Assembly (NCBI GenBank): GCA_900317555.1
Contig: ONHF01000007.1
Location: 1-64,000, forward strand
Length of the DNA: 64,000 bases
Reading direction: 5' to 3'
Source of the DNA: an uncultured Lachnospiraceae bacterium
GTDB taxonomy: Bacteria > Bacillota > Clostridia > Lachnospirales > Lachnospiraceae
A program made the position numbers and the translations under genes. Positions 24,316-32,693 of this stretch are shown here, one piece after another (the stretch's first letter is position 1; each line of letters begins with the position of its first letter). The notes below the pieces were generated by a model that worked only from the letters and a program-made list of their open reading frames with translations, was not told the DNA's origin and did not search any database.

Positions 24316-25698
24316 TTACTTTGCTCCCTTATGGAACAGGACTACGCCTACTGTCTGCAGCAGAATCTTGAAATCCAGCGACAAAGACCAGTTGTCAATA
24401 TATTGAAGATCGAGCTTTACGACATCGTCGAAGTTGTCGATATCGCTCCGGCCGCTGACCTGCCAGAGGCCTGTCAGTCCCGGCGTCATCGAAAGCCGTC
24501 TTCTGTAGTGCTCGTCGTACTGTTCGAACTCCCGCTCGGTCGGCGGTCTCGTTCCGACAAGACTCATATCGCCTTTCAGGATATTTAAAAACTGCGGAAA
24601 CTCGTCGAGACTTGTTTTGCGGATAAAACGTCCGACCTTCGTGATCCTCGGATCGTTTTCCATCTTGAACATCAGACCTTCGACTTCATTCTGCGACTGC
24701 AAGTCTTTGAGCCTTTCCTCGGCGTCCTGATACATCGAACGGAACTTGTAGATTTTAAAACGCCTGCCGTTTTTACCGACGCGGACCTGCGAGAAAAAGA
24801 CAGAGCCGGGCGAATCCAGCTTGATCGCAGGCGCGAGGAACACCGTGATAATGCCGGTCAGGGCAAGGCCGATCAGACTTCCCAGTATGTCAAAAGCGCG
24901 TTTGATCAGAAGCTTCTTGTAGCTTGAACGGAATCTGGAGTAGGTCAGTACCGTATAGTTTCCGAACTTCCCGACGCTCGTGATGGCATCTCCGTACTCG
25001 GGAAGATCCAGCACGAGGTGGCAGACAACGCCCATCTCCTCGAAGCCTTCGATTAAAGGCGCGGTCTCCTCGAAAGGCGCCCGGGGCGTGCAGATCAGGA
25101 CTTCATCAAACGGCACCTGCGTCATCTTTTCGGTGATCTTGCGCAGTGTGTTTTCTTTAAGATCGGCGACCGTTACAGTCCCGACAATCTGATAGCCCTC
25201 ACCCATGGTACTGTTCAGGCGCTGCGAGGCAGCGTCCATGCTGCCCGCGCCGGCGACCAGAAGGACCTTGGTCACAAGGGAAGCGGAGCTGAACAGCCTG
25301 TGCAGAAAGATTTTGTAGATCTGGTGCGCGGCAAGCATCAGGACGAGATTGATCCACGCAAAATTCAGGATCACGCTTCTCGAGAGGATGTACGCCCACT
25401 GTGCAAAAAACACAAACGTCATCGAAATGATGATCATGACCACGTTGAATTTCAGGACCGACATAAATTCCTGAAAGACGCCGCGCTTTAAGAGCGATCT
25501 GTTCCAGTCCACGAAATAGCTGTAAACCGTGCAGAACAAAAGGAAGATGACAAGGACCATATAGTGGAGTGTTTTGCTCCCGTAGTCCCGCGCGCTCGCG
25601 AAACGCAGCTGCGTCGCGATGAAATAAGACAGCGCGATACAGAGCATATCGATAAACCACAGGCCGTATGTCTGGATGATTCGGTTTCTATGATTCAT
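24316..25698 (-). CDS. Undecaprenyl-phosphate sugar phosphotransferase, large WbaP/CpsE type
   Basis: A 460-residue polyprenyl phosphoglycosyltransferase that starts repeat-unit assembly by moving a sugar-1-phosphate (often galactose or glucose) to undecaprenyl phosphate. It has four N-terminal membrane helices, a CoA_binding-3-like cytoplasmic domain, then the catalytic module: KRAFDILGSLIGLAL helix, YKFRSMYQDA, the Asp-Glu dyad in KTSLDEFPQFLNILKGD and SLVGTRPP. ATG 25698 follows AAGGAA and shares ATGA with the upstream gene. It is the priming enzyme of cluster A; a separate small-type enzyme is found in cluster B. Confidence 0.93.
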   Translation of the reverse strand: MNHRNRIIQTYGLWFIDMLCIALSYFIATQLRFASARDYGSKTLHYMVLVIFLLFCTVYSYFVDWNRSLLKRGVFQEFMSVLKFNVVMIIISMTFVFFAQWAYILSRSVILNFAWINLVLMLAAHQIYKIFLHRLFSSASLVTKVLLVAGAGSMDAASQRLNSTMGEGYQIVGTVTVADLKENTLRKITEKMTQVPFDEVLICTPRAPFEETAPLIEGFEEMGVVCHLVLDLPEYGDAITSVGKFGNYTVLTYSRFRSSYKKLLIKRAFDILGSLIGLALTGIITVFLAPAIKLDSPGSVFFSQVRVGKNGRRFKIYKFRSMYQDAEERLKDLQSQNEVEGLMFKMENDPRITKVGRFIRKTSLDEFPQFLNILKGDMSLVGTRPPTEREFEQYDEHYRRRLSMTPGLTGLWQVSGRSDIDNFDDVVKLDLQYIDNWSLSLDFKILLQTVGVVLFHKGAK

Positions 25699-27872
25699 AA
25701 GATTTCCTTTCGACCGAGCATTGATGCCAGCGTCATGGCAGCCGGCATCAGGCAGTAATTTCTTGCGATGTACCGGGAAACCAGATGCGCCTCCGGTACG
25801 GTGTATATACAGCAGGCAGTCAGCAGAATAAAAAGCGCCGCGTTCCTATCCAGCCTTGCCCTGTGCAGAAGAACAAAGAGCAGCGCGATGACGGCAGCGC
25901 CCGCCACGGTTCCATACCAGTAGATGATGCGGACAAAGCCGAGATCAAAATACGCGCCGCAGTCCCTGCCCGAAAACAGATGCCAGGTTCCGAGCGTTCC
26001 TTCATAGAATGTTGTATCCCACAAAGAAGCCATCCGCCCCGTGAGAAGATGATCCAGAATCTTCAGGGAAGGATAGTCTGCCGGATTCATGACTGCCGCC
26101 AGTAATGAAAAAACAAGTCCTGCCGTAACTGCCGCTTCTCCAAGGACATAGACCACAGAAGATTTCTGCAGCCTGCTGCCTTTTCTCATCAGCGCTGTCA
26201 GAAGAACCGCCGCCATCGTGACAGCAAACGCCGTATTCGATTTTGTCAGGAAATACAAGCCGAGATTACCCGCAGCAAGCGCTGCCAGCATCCACGGCTT
26301 TATCTGATCATAATACAGATACAGCGCAAAGAGTACCAGCATCATCGCCATGCAATGCAGCGCGTTCGGATGTCCGAGGCCGAGGCACCATCTCGTCTCG
26401 ATGCCGTGCCCGAAATCCTGCGTGAGCTTCAAGGTTCCGAAGATGCCGGTCACAGACAGGAGCACCAATGAAAGGCAGCCTGCAATCGAAGCGAAAAACG
26501 TCGTCCTGCAGACCCTCTTCGGCCCTGCGGCCAGACCGGCCGCCATGAATACCGTGTACCGGATAAGGTCATTACGTCCGCTGGCTTTGTAGACAATCGC
26601 CCCCAGAACGAGCGCCGCGAAAATGGCAGCCCGTTCCCTCCGGTTCCATTTCGCACACAGCATACAGAACAGGAAAAGGATAAAGGTCAGCTGGAACAGT
26701 CTTCCTGTATACGGATTCGAGAGGTCGCTCTTGTCGATAATAACAAGAGCGATCTCCAGAAGGAGTCCTATGTAAAACAGAACATTGGCCGCTTTTCCGA
26801 ATCTTTTTTCCAGTTTCCCCTGCGCCTTGTCTGTCAGGTAGTCGAGTGTTGCAAGGCGTCTCTCCCGCAATGCCTTCCGCGTCTTCCGGACGCTTTCTCT
26901 GTACATTGCAGGAGTAATGCCCGGGATCCCGCAGGCTTCCTTTTCCTGCGTGTGATTTTTCGCAAGGACATCCGAAAGAAAACGCGCAAAACAGGCATCC
27001 GCCTTCTGGAGGTCGTATTTGCGGTAGACGTATGTGTATTCCTTCCGCTGGAGCAGCTCGTCCGACTCCACTTTCTCGGTCAGCTGACTGTAGGAAAGGC
27101 CGATCGAAATCAGCGGTTTGACCGTGAAGGCGTAGTGCGGATTGTTTTGCAGAATCTGAAGATAATACTCTTCATCGACCAGCCAGGTCAGGTTTGTATC
27201 ATAAGTGATTCCCCATTTGTCCAGAGCGCTTTTGCGGACAATCACCGCCGAAGGCGCTCCGATCGTATTGCCGAGATATAGGTTCCTGAAGTCTTCCCGA
27301 AGAAGGGCCTCGTCCTTTTCAGCGATGCCGCGCGCGAACTTTGATTTCACGGCATGCCGTTTTTCCGACTCTGTCCTCGGTTTTACGAAAAGTCCGAAGC
27401 GGCGCCCCTTCCGCACCTCGGCAAGCTCTTCGGCGCTCATGCCGGGCTCGACCTGATAGCTGCCGGAAAAAGCCATATCCGCTTCCGGATGCTGATCAAG
27501 CATTTCCACAAACATGGCAAGGCAGCGCTCATCGGTGAACCAGTCGTCATGATGCATGATCTTGACGTACTCGCCCTGCGCGCGGGAAACCGCCTCATTC
27601 CAGTTTGCGACCGCTCCTTTTCTTTCCTTGTTCCTGTAATAGCGGATTCTGGAGCCGGTATCGATGCCCGAGAAGCCGTATGCGACAAAGCCGTCCTCCG
27701 CCGCCCGGACGGCCGCTTCGACGCGGTCCGTCTTCGAGTCATCGGTGATGATGATCTCGTAGTCCGTGAACAGCTGCGTCAAAATCGAGTCGAGGAGTCT
27801 TGTAATCCCCTCGGGATTTTCATAGGCCGGTATGCAGATGGATACTTTGGGTCGTTTCAGGTACTGATACAT
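25695..27872 (-). CDS. Fusion of GT2 glycosyltransferase and Wzy/O-antigen-ligase-like polymerase
   Basis: A 725-residue fusion. Residues about 8-260 are a GT2 domain (VSICIPAYENPEG, ITDDSKTD, IMHHDDW). A helical linker follows, then from about residue 363 to the end a multi-spanning membrane domain with some ten helices. Within it, LGLGHPNALHC (about 498-507) is the motif seen in Gram-positive Wzy polymerases and O-antigen ligase-like proteins. The single protein may therefore add a sugar on the inner face and polymerise units on the outer face. ATG 27872 was chosen because it gives a normal GT2 N-terminus, two bases after the upstream stop. Fusion is continuous in frame with no stop or frameshift. 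Confidence 0.8.
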   Translation of the reverse strand: MYQYLKRPKVSICIPAYENPEGITRLLDSILTQLFTDYEIIITDDSKTDRVEAAVRAAEDGFVAYGFSGIDTGSRIRYYRNKERKGAVANWNEAVSRAQGEYVKIMHHDDWFTDERCLAMFVEMLDQHPEADMAFSGSYQVEPGMSAEELAEVRKGRRFGLFVKPRTESEKRHAVKSKFARGIAEKDEALLREDFRNLYLGNTIGAPSAVIVRKSALDKWGITYDTNLTWLVDEEYYLQILQNNPHYAFTVKPLISIGLSYSQLTEKVESDELLQRKEYTYVYRKYDLQKADACFARFLSDVLAKNHTQEKEACGIPGITPAMYRESVRKTRKALRERRLATLDYLTDKAQGKLEKRFGKAANVLFYIGLLLEIALVIIDKSDLSNPYTGRLFQLTFILFLFCMLCAKWNRRERAAIFAALVLGAIVYKASGRNDLIRYTVFMAAGLAAGPKRVCRTTFFASIAGCLSLVLLSVTGIFGTLKLTQDFGHGIETRWCLGLGHPNALHCMAMMLVLFALYLYYDQIKPWMLAALAAGNLGLYFLTKSNTAFAVTMAAVLLTALMRKGSRLQKSSVVYVLGEAAVTAGLVFSLLAAVMNPADYPSLKILDHLLTGRMASLWDTTFYEGTLGTWHLFSGRDCGAYFDLGFVRIIYWYGTVAGAAVIALLFVLLHRARLDRNAALFILLTACCIYTVPEAHLVSRYIARNYCLMPAAMTLASMLGRKEIL

Positions 27873-27874
27873 AA

Positions 27875-28852
27875 TTACAGGATTCCAAGCTTTCTTCGGA
27901 TTTTCAGCTGGGCGCGGTCGATCAGATACCGCCGCCTGTTGCGCGCTTCCACCGCCCGTACATCGGGGTCTCCCTCTTTCCACGGTTTGGTCGAAGGCAG
28001 GGAATATTTTGCAAGTTCTTCCCTGCACTGCTCCGCGGTGAAAAGCTGTCCCTTTCTGTCAAGATAGGTGAATTCGTCATAGATGTTCTGGGGAGAGGCC
28101 CAGAAGCCGCCGGATACGTTATGGCGGGCCCAGTACTTGGGCGCGATGACAAAACGGACCGTTTCGGAAGTATACGCCGGAAAGAACGCGAACGAGGAAT
28201 TCGATACAATCAGGTAGCGTGCGTTTTTCACGGTGACATAGTCGAACGCGGCGCTTTTATGAAGCGCTTCCAGCTTCGGGAACAGGCGCTTTGCCGCGGG
28301 GACATCGTCCGTAACGATCACGAACTGCATGTCCGGCACGCGTTCTCTCATGCGCTCCATCGCGTCCGTCCAGTATTTCCTCCGGAGGAACAGCTCGGGT
28401 TTGTCCGTGTACTCGCCGCCCCGCATATTCAGAATACACAGGTTGTCCCTCGTGTACGTATAGGATTCACAGTCCTGTTTTACCCGGAGCCAGGAGCGGA
28501 TCTCCTCTTTATGCGCCGCGAAATAAGACTCGTCCTGCAGATTCCCGTAAATCAGTGTACCGTCCTTGATCGCGTGCAGATTTTCATCGGCGCCGGCGAC
28601 AAAGATGCCGTGTACCATATCGTGCGCGGAAGTCGGCAGGTACAGCCGCTCCTCTTTCTCATCATAGCGCGTAAACGCGGCGGTGTCCGTAATCTTCAGG
28701 CCTTTGTCGAGCTCCAGAAAATCCGCCTGTAAGAGCTCCTGTCCGGCCGTTCCGAAAACACAGCCTTTGTCTGCCGCGATGCTGCGCGCCGTAATATAGG
28801 CGAACAGGCGGTTTCCCAGTCCCTGACCCTGCAGAAATTCCGTTCCGATCAT
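27875..28852 (-). CDS. Divergent GT11-like (fucosyltransferase-related) glycosyltransferase
   Basis: A 325-residue protein. The N-terminal GQGLGNRLFAYITARSIA is a GT11-like nucleotide-sugar loop, and VSNSSFAFFPA corresponds to the family's NSSFSWW motif. The canonical HxRRGDY is changed to NMRGGEYTD, so the donor may differ from GDP-fucose. ATG 28852 follows GGAG. Its stop lies two bases before the GT2-Wzy fusion. The assignment to the GT11 superfamily is fair; the function is unproven. Confidence 0.68.
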   Translation of the reverse strand: MIGTEFLQGQGLGNRLFAYITARSIAADKGCVFGTAGQELLQADFLELDKGLKITDTAAFTRYDEKEERLYLPTSAHDMVHGIFVAGADENLHAIKDGTLIYGNLQDESYFAAHKEEIRSWLRVKQDCESYTYTRDNLCILNMRGGEYTDKPELFLRRKYWTDAMERMRERVPDMQFVIVTDDVPAAKRLFPKLEALHKSAAFDYVTVKNARYLIVSNSSFAFFPAYTSETVRFVIAPKYWARHNVSGGFWASPQNIYDEFTYLDRKGQLFTAEQCREELAKYSLPSTKPWKEGDPDVRAVEARNRRRYLIDRAQLKIRRKLGIL

Positions 28853-28891
28853 CCGGCTCTCCTTCTTCTTTCGATAATAAAGACTTCCCTG

Positions 28892-29809
28892 TCATTTTCC
28901 GGCGCGGAGCCGGTCCCTGACGGAAAGCGCCGCCTCCGCGGCAGCGTCCATCGCTTTTCTGTACCAGTGCGGCTCTTTATACAGCAGGTAATCATATTCC
29001 GAAAGGTGCTCCCGAAGATACGAAGGATACGTCTCGTCGATCTTCGTAACGACCATCTTTGCACTGCGTCCGAGGATATCCTCTTTGCGGCGCAGTCTCG
29101 CACCGACTTCAAACAGGGTCCTTCTGTTATTATAATTCTGGTGCGCGGCGCTCCTTATCTTATAGCGGACACGCTCTTCGACCGACTCGTTCTTGCCGCC
29201 GCCCATATACGAAAAATGCCAGCCGCCGTCCGGTACACGCACGCCGATCTCCTGTCTTGCCTTGTCCCGCAGCTCCTCGGTCGTGTACTGACGAAGAAGG
29301 CTCTTTCTGCAGATCTTTGTGCCCAGCCACATTTTACGGGAGACGCCGGGAAACTCTCCTGTAACAGAGAGGTTGTTTCCCGAAATGTCCTCGAGATTCA
29401 GATAACAGTAAAACAGCCGCTGCGCCGGCATATAAATCTTTCCGGGCTCTACATCGGGGAGCAGGTTTTCCAGCATCTGCGGATTCGGGATTTCATCAAC
29501 ATCCGAAAAGATGACAATGTCGTCGTCCTTCGCGTCTTTGAGTCCCCGCGCGACAGCGCACTTCTGGTGGTGGTCCCGCGCATAGGCATCGCACTCCATC
29601 GGCGTGTCGTCAACCACAACGTGGATGATGCGGTCTTCAAACTCCCGGAACTGCTCCTTGTTTTCCTCATAAAACAAAGGCTTCGGGTCTCCCGAAAACG
29701 TCACAGTCGATTCGCTGATGACAAAGCGGTCCACAACATCGCTCAGCACGTGCAGCCGGAGCTTTAAAATGTCCAGCTCATTGAAAAACTGAAAGCAATC
29801 ATAAACCAT
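28892..29809 (-). CDS. Family 17 glycosyltransferase
   Basis: A 305-residue GT17-family protein. It begins MVYDCFQFFNELDILKLRL, contains FVISESTVTFSGDPKPL and the metal site FSDVDEIPN, then WHFSYMGG, all typical of GT17. The eukaryotic members are beta-1,4-N-acetylglucosaminyltransferases; bacterial members sit in surface-glycan loci with undefined donors. ATG 29809 directly follows the stop of the DUF5672 gene with the purine run GGCGGAAGA upstream. Confidence 0.85.
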   Translation of the reverse strand: MVYDCFQFFNELDILKLRLHVLSDVVDRFVISESTVTFSGDPKPLFYEENKEQFREFEDRIIHVVVDDTPMECDAYARDHHQKCAVARGLKDAKDDDIVIFSDVDEIPNPQMLENLLPDVEPGKIYMPAQRLFYCYLNLEDISGNNLSVTGEFPGVSRKMWLGTKICRKSLLRQYTTEELRDKARQEIGVRVPDGGWHFSYMGGGKNESVEERVRYKIRSAAHQNYNNRRTLFEVGARLRRKEDILGRSAKMVVTKIDETYPSYLREHLSEYDYLLYKEPHWYRKAMDAAAEAALSVRDRLRAGK

Positions 29810-30559
29810 CTATCTTCCGCCTTTCTTCATCCTGCGGAGTTTACCGCGGATTCTGCCGGACAGTCCGTCCGCGTCCATCCGGAATCTCGGGTACTGCGCG
29901 TTGGTGCCTTCCCACTTGTGAAACAGGAACGGCCGGATGCCTTCCTCTTCGGGAATCATGTGCTCGTGCCCGAAGTACACGGCCAGAGAAAGCGGTGCGT
30001 AGGTCATGCCGGCGGCTGTGAAAAGGTGTCTGTTTTTCACGCAGATAAAGCCGTCCTCGTTAAACCACCCGTGATCTTTCTCAAACGGGATACCTGCCCG
30101 GGCCGGGAATTCCAGAAGCCTTTTCGAGCGGATGCCGACGCTGTTGCCGACGCGAATAAGCTCTCCGTGGATATCTCTGTACGTGAAATCATCGTGCGGG
30201 TCCGGCCACGGGGAACCAATATAGTCATAGTCCAGAAACGCGTCCTGCCACATGTCTGGATTGACGACGAAGCCGTCGGCGTGCACGGTCAGCACAAAGT
30301 CGGTGTCCACGTATTTGTAGAGCTCATACACCATGTCATAGTTGAACTTGTCAATACTGTCCAGACGCTCGATATGCCGGTACGTGATTCCTTCCGGCAA
30401 AAACAACGGCTTCCTGTGCGTTATCAGCACCACTTTGCCAAAATCGATCCCGCGCATGCTGTACTGCAGAGCCTTGATTGTCGCGGATATATTCACGCTC
30501 GTCATCGCAGCCAGCGTTACCTGCGGAAGCTGCAGCTTCCCGTCCTTATATTCTGCCAT
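29810..30559 (-). CDS. DUF5672 family protein, putative glycosyltransferase
   Basis: A 249-residue protein of the DUF5672 type. Segments VVLITHRKPLF, FVLTVHADGFVVNPDMW, YIGSPWP, VGNSVGIRSKRLLEF, HGWFNEDGFICV and FHKWEG occur in the order expected for this family, which sits in capsule and LPS loci and looks like a GT-A transferase (HADGF in the DxD place). ATG 30559 overlaps the end of the GT11-GT2 gene by 14 bases. The C-terminus is basic. Catalytic function has not been shown for the family as far as can be stated here. Confidence 0.75.
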   Translation of the reverse strand: MAEYKDGKLQLPQVTLAAMTSVNISATIKALQYSMRGIDFGKVVLITHRKPLFLPEGITYRHIERLDSIDKFNYDMVYELYKYVDTDFVLTVHADGFVVNPDMWQDAFLDYDYIGSPWPDPHDDFTYRDIHGELIRVGNSVGIRSKRLLEFPARAGIPFEKDHGWFNEDGFICVKNRHLFTAAGMTYAPLSLAVYFGHEHMIPEEEGIRPFLFHKWEGTNAQYPRFRMDADGLSGRIRGKLRRMKKGGR

Positions 30560-32693
30560 TCCGGAATTCCGTTCTGCCGCGGCGCTTCGCGGCGGCTTTT
30601 CCATAAAAGTTCAGTACTTTTTCATACAGCGCAGGGCTGAAAAGAAACAGCTGCAGCCGCAGTCTTTCTTTTCTGCTGACACAGTCCGCCCTGCGCGCGT
30701 CCTCTAAAATTTCTTTTCTGTGCCTGTGCATCCATTGCTCGATCTGTCCGGCATAAGGAGCAGTTCTGCTGCTGCCCCGGAATTCCAGATCATACTGCAT
30801 ATAGCGAAGATGCAGACAGGCTTTTGCGCCGGCTGCAGCTTTCTTCTTGCCGGCTTCCGTAAGCAGCCGGATCTGTTCCTGCCAGTGGCGAAGTTCGTCT
30901 CCGAGCCGCCGTTCTCCTGTCTTCTGATTCATGATGCTGCCGCTGCGTCCCTGCAGGTAGAGATAGTACGGCTGCGGAATCAGAACGACCTTATCCGCTT
31001 TCAGAAGAGTACGTGTGGTGTAGGGAATGTCTTCGCTGTTTTCCCCCTTCGGGAAAAGGACGCCTTCCGCCACATCCTTCCGGAAGAGCTTGCTCCAGAC
31101 AGAATTGTAAATGATATATTTGCGTTCGTTTCCGTGCAGCCCGTTCCGGATCCAGTTGTCCAGCGCTTCGTCCTGCGTCAGGATCTTCGCTTCCCGAAGG
31201 TCCGGTGCCGCTGCGGCCGATCTTACGTTTTCCGGTTTGCGCGTATTCTGTGACGCCTGGTCCGATGCCGCTTTCTCCGGCCCGGCCGGCTGCCCGCAGC
31301 ATGCAGCATCCGAAGGTGTCTTCGCCCCGTCCTCGCGGACCGCCCGGTACTTGACCGCGGCAACCGGCGCATCTGTCAGCAGGCAGGCGCGCACCATTGC
31401 CTCGATCATGCAAGGCTGCATTCTGTCATCGCCGTCAAGATACGCGATATACTCGCCGGAAGCGACCGGAAGAGCCGCGTTTCTGGCGTCCGACAGGCCG
31501 CCATTTTCCTTGTGTATGACACGGATTCTCGAATCTTTCCGGGCGTACGTGTCGCAGATGCCGGGCGTCTTATCCGTGGAGCCGTCATCAACGACCAGAA
31601 TTTCCAGATTTTTGTAGGTCTGCGCAAGGACGCTCTCCAGTGCCGCGGGAAGATAACGCTCCACATTGTAGGCGGCGACAATGACCGAAACCAGCGGCTG
31701 CTCCGCGCCCTCACCCTTCGCGACCATGCCGTCCGGGCGGATGCGCACCATATCGTCTGTATAAATGTCCGCTTTGTACAGGCCGGTGCCGTCTTCGGTG
31801 TTGACCCAGAGGGCCGGGGCGATGGTGATTGCGGAGTCGTCCGGCGCTGACGCTTGCCGGGCGACATATGCGCCCCACCACGAAAAGCTGGAATTCGCAA
31901 TAATATGATGCCGGCAAAGGCACATCAGATACAGATCAATATATCCGTGATCCTCATCCGCAACGCTCGCATACCTGAAAGCGTCCGGATTCTCCCGCCT
32001 GCTGATCCATTCGCGCGCGCGCGTTTCATCATTTGAGAAAACGAAGAAACGGATGCCACTGCACCTTTCCGTCAGATACCGCACGGCGGCGTCATAGTAC
32101 GCGTCCGTGCAGATGCCGCCGTACAGCTTCTGATTGTCAAGATAATCCCCGAAGCGAAGGTGAATCGAGGCACTGTCACAGGCCGCATATGGTGCCCGGC
32201 AAGTGCCTTCGCCGGACGGCTCCAGTATCTGCTGCCGCACGGCCTGCGCGCGCTCCTGCCCGTCCAGAATGTTCTCCGGGAACGTAAATGCCCGGCGCAC
32301 CTTCTCTTCAACGCCCGCGAAATAAAGAGGGCTCTGAAAACACCCCGCGAAATACCCGTCTTCGACGCGCAGAAACTCCGGATCAAAGTGAAAATCCTGA
32401 TCGTGCAGAAGCTTTGACTTTCGTCCCGTGATTTTCCTGCGGATACGCGAAGAAAGGCGCAGGTCGCTGTCCGTCATGCGGATCAGGTCTTCCTGCCGCA
32501 CCTTCGGGACGTTTATTCCGAACACGCCAAGCATCTTCGGGCGCCGCTCTCTGACCCGCCCGTCGTCCGTCACGGTCGTATATTCGGTTGTGTCGTCAAA
32601 ACAGACCTCCCGCCCCAGCGAAACCAGCTTCAGATACAACGCGTACTGAAACATCTGATTCCCGAGGCCGCCGGACATGCGGATGATAATCAT
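30546..32693 (-). CDS. Bifunctional fusion GT11 fucosyltransferase-like + GT2 glycosyltransferase
   Basis: A 715-residue fusion. Residues 1-320 form a full GT11 domain: MSGGLGNQMFQYALYLKLV, HLRFGDYL (178-185) and NSSFSWWG (267-274). Residues about 335-715 form a GT2 domain: VSVIVAAYNVERYL, VVDDGSTDKT and AYLDGDDR. A low-complexity stretch (about 455-500, rich in Ala, Asp, Pro, Gln) is inserted inside the GT2 part. The two activities probably add neighbouring sugars of one branch. ATG 32693 follows GGGAG and shares ATGA with asnB upstream. Confidence 0.88.
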   Translation of the reverse strand: MIIIRMSGGLGNQMFQYALYLKLVSLGREVCFDDTTEYTTVTDDGRVRERRPKMLGVFGINVPKVRQEDLIRMTDSDLRLSSRIRRKITGRKSKLLHDQDFHFDPEFLRVEDGYFAGCFQSPLYFAGVEEKVRRAFTFPENILDGQERAQAVRQQILEPSGEGTCRAPYAACDSASIHLRFGDYLDNQKLYGGICTDAYYDAAVRYLTERCSGIRFFVFSNDETRAREWISRRENPDAFRYASVADEDHGYIDLYLMCLCRHHIIANSSFSWWGAYVARQASAPDDSAITIAPALWVNTEDGTGLYKADIYTDDMVRIRPDGMVAKGEGAEQPLVSVIVAAYNVERYLPAALESVLAQTYKNLEILVVDDGSTDKTPGICDTYARKDSRIRVIHKENGGLSDARNAALPVASGEYIAYLDGDDRMQPCMIEAMVRACLLTDAPVAAVKYRAVREDGAKTPSDAACCGQPAGPEKAASDQASQNTRKPENVRSAAAAPDLREAKILTQDEALDNWIRNGLHGNERKYIIYNSVWSKLFRKDVAEGVLFPKGENSEDIPYTTRTLLKADKVVLIPQPYYLYLQGRSGSIMNQKTGERRLGDELRHWQEQIRLLTEAGKKKAAAGAKACLHLRYMQYDLEFRGSSRTAPYAGQIEQWMHRHRKEILEDARRADCVSRKERLRLQLFLFSPALYEKVLNFYGKAAAKRRGRTEFRNGRI

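Noticed and set aside
22386..24371. A 661-codon plus-strand open frame
   Set aside because: It lies opposite two well-defined GT4 genes; GC-rich codon use leaves few stops on the opposite strand. The translation is Arg/His-rich and matches nothing.
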